In this document: positions 38,301 through 40,523 of the stretch, one piece after another
How positions within the stretch are numbered: position 1 is the stretch's first letter
How the letters are laid out: the number at the start of each line of letters is the position of its first letter
Assembly (NCBI GenBank): GCA_003105185.1
Contig: PQAJ01000034.1
Location: 1 to 40,523 of the forward strand
Source: Holophagae bacterium
GTDB taxonomy: Bacteria; Acidobacteriota; Thermoanaerobaculia; Thermoanaerobaculales; Sulfomarinibacteraceae
Length of the DNA: 40,523 nt
Direction: 5' to 3'
The notes under the pieces: model-generated
What the model was told of the DNA's origin: nothing
What the model saw: only the letters and a program-made list of their open reading frames with translations
The model's database searches: none
Made by a program: the position numbers and the translations under genes

Positions 38301-39719
38301 TCAGGGGAAGATCCCGCGGTCGGCGTAGGCGAGGGCGACCTTGTCGATGGCGTCGATCATCGACGCCGCGCGCAGGTCGTAGGCGCCGCCGCCGCGCTTG
38401 AAGATTTCGCGGATCTCGTGGTAGGCCTCGATCATTGTCTCCTCGAGGCCGGAGTTGACGAGGTCGATCTCCTCCGCGCCACGGGCGATCGACGAGATCT
38501 CCTGGTCGGAGAAGGCGCGGCCGGTCGCATGCTCGATCGCGGTCAGCAGCCTGCGGGCGGACTGCTCGTCGAAGCGCTTCTCGAGGCGTCCGAATCGAAC
38601 GTGCTCGAGGTTCTTCAGCCACTCGAAGTAGGACACCGTGACGCCGCCGGCATTGATGAAGGCATCCGGCAGGACCAGGACGCCGCGCTCGAAGAAGAGG
38701 TCGCTGGCCTCGGAGCTGGTCGGTCCGTTGGCGGCCTCGGCGATGATCTTCGCCTTGACGCGTGGGGCGTTGTCCATGGTGATCGCGTTCTCGAGCGCGG
38801 CGGGGACCAGGATGTCGCAGTCGAGCTCGAGCCCGAGCTCGCGGCTGGCCAGATCGGTGGCGCCAGGGAAGCCGAGGATCGAGCCGGTCTCACGGCGGTG
38901 GGCCATCAGGGCCTCGACGTCGATGCCGGTTCGCTTGGCGATCGCTCCCTCGTGCTCGATCGCGCCGACGATGACCGCACCACCGTCCTCCTGGAGGAAC
39001 TTGGCCGTGTGGTAGCCGACGTTGCCGAGGCCCTGGACGACCACCCGCTTGCCCTCGAGGCCGGGGGAAAGGCCGAGCCCGCGCATGTCCTCGGCGACGC
39101 TGCAGACCTCGCGCAAGCCGTAGAACACGCCCCTGCCGGTCGCTTCGACCCGGCCGTCGATGCCGCCCTCGGAAACCGGCTTGGCGGTGACGCAGCCGAG
39201 GGCGTTGATGTCGTGCGGCGCAAGGGTCGAGTAGGTGTCGGCGATCCACGCCATCTCGCGCGGACCGGTGCCGAAGTCGGGCGCCGGCACGTCGAGGCCC
39301 GGGCCGATGAAGTGCTTGTTGAACAGCTCGAAGGTGAAGCGCCGCGTGATCCGCTCGAGCTCGCCCTCGGAGTACTCGTGGGCGGCGATCCTGATGCCGC
39401 CTTTGGCGCCGCCGAAGGGCACGTTGACGATCGCGCACTTGTAGGTCATCAGCGCGGCCAGCGCCATCACCTCATCCTCGTTGACGGTCATGGCGTAGCG
39501 GATGCCGCCCTTGGTCGGGAGCTTGTGGTGGCTGTGTTCGGCTCGCCAGCCGTGCATCACCTGGATCGAGCCGTCGTCCCGCTTGATGGGAAAGGCGAAG
39601 TGAATCACGCTGTTGATCTGTTTGATCTGCTCGAGGATGCCGTGGGGGTGGTTGGTGAACGCGGCGGCCTTGTCGAAGTTGCGATTGACCTGATCGAAGA
39701 AGGTGAGCGGTTCGGACAC
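38301..39719 (-). CDS. gdhA: Glutamate dehydrogenase (Glu/Leu/Phe/Val family)
   Basis: 472-residue oxidoreductase interconverting glutamate and 2-oxoglutarate plus ammonia. LPTKGGIRY, the catalytic Lys in VPFGGAKGGIRI, GPGLDVPAPDFGTG with the catalytic Asp, and the Rossmann motif VVVQGLGNVGYHTA are all present. Near the C-terminus come ANGPTSSEA and AFINAGGVTVSYFEW. Cofactor preference was not assigned. The GTG start at 39719 follows GGGAGG; the track start at 39743 adds eight residues. It converges with the lipoprotein gene, separated by the terminator. Confidence 0.94.
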   Translation of the reverse strand: MSEPLTFFDQVNRNFDKAAAFTNHPHGILEQIKQINSVIHFAFPIKRDDGSIQVMHGWRAEHSHHKLPTKGGIRYAMTVNEDEVMALAALMTYKCAIVNVPFGGAKGGIRIAAHEYSEGELERITRRFTFELFNKHFIGPGLDVPAPDFGTGPREMAWIADTYSTLAPHDINALGCVTAKPVSEGGIDGRVEATGRGVFYGLREVCSVAEDMRGLGLSPGLEGKRVVVQGLGNVGYHTAKFLQEDGGAVIVGAIEHEGAIAKRTGIDVEALMAHRRETGSILGFPGATDLASRELGLELDCDILVPAALENAITMDNAPRVKAKIIAEAANGPTSSEASDLFFERGVLVLPDAFINAGGVTVSYFEWLKNLEHVRFGRLEKRFDEQSARRLLTAIEHATGRAFSDQEISSIARGAEEIDLVNSGLEETMIEAYHEIREIFKRGGGAYDLRAASMIDAIDKVALAYADRGIFP

Positions 39720-39777
39720 GGTTGCCTCCCGTCGCGGGCGCATCGACTCACTGGTGAGCGCCGACTGCGGAGGACCG

Positions 39778-39786
39778 ATGATAGCA
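39778..39786 (-). promoter_or_regulatory. Extended -10 promoter for gdhA
   Basis: Minus strand TGC-TATCAT. The ~50-nt leader contains a small hairpin CTCAC-TG-GTGAG (39748-39759). Confidence 0.5.
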
Positions 39787-39889
39787 CCGGATTCGGTCGG
39801 AATTCGGGCCGTGGTCCCGACGCAGCTCGATGGTCACCAGCGGCATGGCGAGGGCGCTATCGGCGGCTCCCGGGCCGGCGGAGGGAAAC

Positions 39890-40507
39890 ATGGACAGGAT
39901 CTGGACGTTGATCATGCTGCTGGTTGTTGCGGGCGCTGGCCAGCTGGCCGCGCAGACGGCAGACCAGGACGAGCAGGGGGGCGGGAACATGATGCGGCGC
40001 ATCGAGGTCTACTCGGTCGAGCTCGGGCAGACCATCACCGTCGACGCGGTCGAGCTGTCAGACGCGGAGTGGCGCGAGAGGCTCACCGAGCAGCAGTACC
40101 AGGTGACGCGGCGGCAGGGGACCGAGCGGGCCTTCACGGGGCTGCTGCTCGACAACCACGGCGCGGGGGTGTATCGCTGCGCGGCCTGCGGCAACGACCT
40201 CTTCCTGTCGACCACCAAGTACGACTCGGGGAGCGGCTGGCCGAGCTTCTTCGCGCCGGTCGACCCCGCCAACGTTGACACCGAGATCGATCACTCGCTG
40301 GGGATTGTGCGGATCGAGGTCCGCTGCAGCCGCTGCGGCGCTCACCTCGGGCACGTCTTCGAGGACGGCCCTCGGCCGACCGGCCAGCGCTACTGCGTCA
40401 ATTCCGCCTCGCTGACCTTCACTTCGATGGAGGTGGGCGACCAGGGGGACGCGACCGCCGGCGACGGTGCCCACGCCCCCGCAAAGGCCAGCTGCGCGCC
40501 CGACTGA
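39890..40507 (+). CDS. msrB: Exported methionine-R-sulfoxide reductase MsrB
   Basis: 205-residue MsrB with a signal peptide ([19 protein letters not shown]), so it should repair oxidised envelope proteins. Residues ~52-180 are the catalytic domain: [11 protein letters not shown] and [14 protein letters not shown] hold the four zinc cysteines (97, 100, 146, 149), GSGWPSF is the substrate pocket, and RYCVNSASL has the catalytic Cys169. ATG 39890 has GGAGGG upstream. A low-complexity tail follows the domain. Confidence 0.93.
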   Translation: MDRIWTLIMLLVVAGAGQLAAQTADQDEQGGGNMMRRIEVYSVELGQTITVDAVELSDAEWRERLTEQQYQVTRRQGTERAFTGLLLDNHGAGVYRCAACGNDLFLSTTKYDSGSGWPSFFAPVDPANVDTEIDHSLGIVRIEVRCSRCGAHLGHVFEDGPRPTGQRYCVNSASLTFTSMEVGDQGDATAGDGAHAPAKASCAPD

Positions 40508-40523
40508 TGTAGCGCCAGCCTGC

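Noticed and set aside
38247-39911. 554-residue plus-strand ORF
   Set aside because: Antisense shadow of gdhA; no recognisable domain.

Overview
The window is very GC-rich, densely packed bacterial chromosome. I see no rRNA, tRNA, CRISPR array, insertion sequence or prophage. The gene set suggests an Acidobacteriota-like (possibly Thermoanaerobaculia) or myxobacteria-like Gram-negative organism. The pointers are an hrcA-grpE-dnaK-dnaJ order, an MglA-type GTPase, a roughly 700-residue GreA-domain protein, outer-membrane-type lipoproteins, an LpxL-like acyltransferase and PEGA proteins. This placement is an inference from gene content; no marker phylogeny was run.

Region 1 (100-8416, all +) is a run of small genes. 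It holds membrane proteins, a methyltransferase, an SRPBCC protein, a DJ-1/PfpI protein, two VOC proteins, an acetyltransferase, a thioesterase, a cupin and several unknowns. Many have clear Shine-Dalgarno sites and several stop/start overlaps. Region 2 (8636-14603) carries a family-2 glycosyltransferase, a TPR protein, a 40-residue zinc-ribbon protein with a strong promoter, a TGS-domain nucleoside kinase, endonuclease III and a lipid A-type acyltransferase. Region 3 (14680-21743) has a giant GreA-domain protein divergent from a ChaN-PDZ protein, then an MglA-like GTPase whose stop overlaps the start of an MltD-like lytic transglycosylase. Region 4 (22024-29269) is the heat-shock operon hrcA-grpE-dnaK-dnaJ-prmA-rsmE followed by tatD.

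Region 5 (29321-33012) holds a less GC-rich orphan gene and an alr-glycosyltransferase-PEGA operon. Region 6 (33013-35170) is the least ordinary part. It contains a strong candidate small RNA gene (33065-33257) with a consensus promoter and an intrinsic terminator, then yqgE, an SseB-like gene, and degenerate repeat modules that include copies of the SseB-like gene tail. Region 7 (35171-40507) is housekeeping: branched-chain aminotransferase, M23 peptidase, lipoprotein, glutamate dehydrogenase and secreted MsrB.

Two genome-style signals recur. Several starts (alr, tatD, yqgE, the 9385 glycosyltransferase, the 4136 gene, the SseB-like gene) have a TANNNT -10 box only 6-8 nt upstream and little or no Shine-Dalgarno, which suggests leaderless mRNAs. 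Several promoters (hrcA, greA-like, tatD, yqgE, gdhA, M23) carry an extended -10 (TGN-TANNNT).
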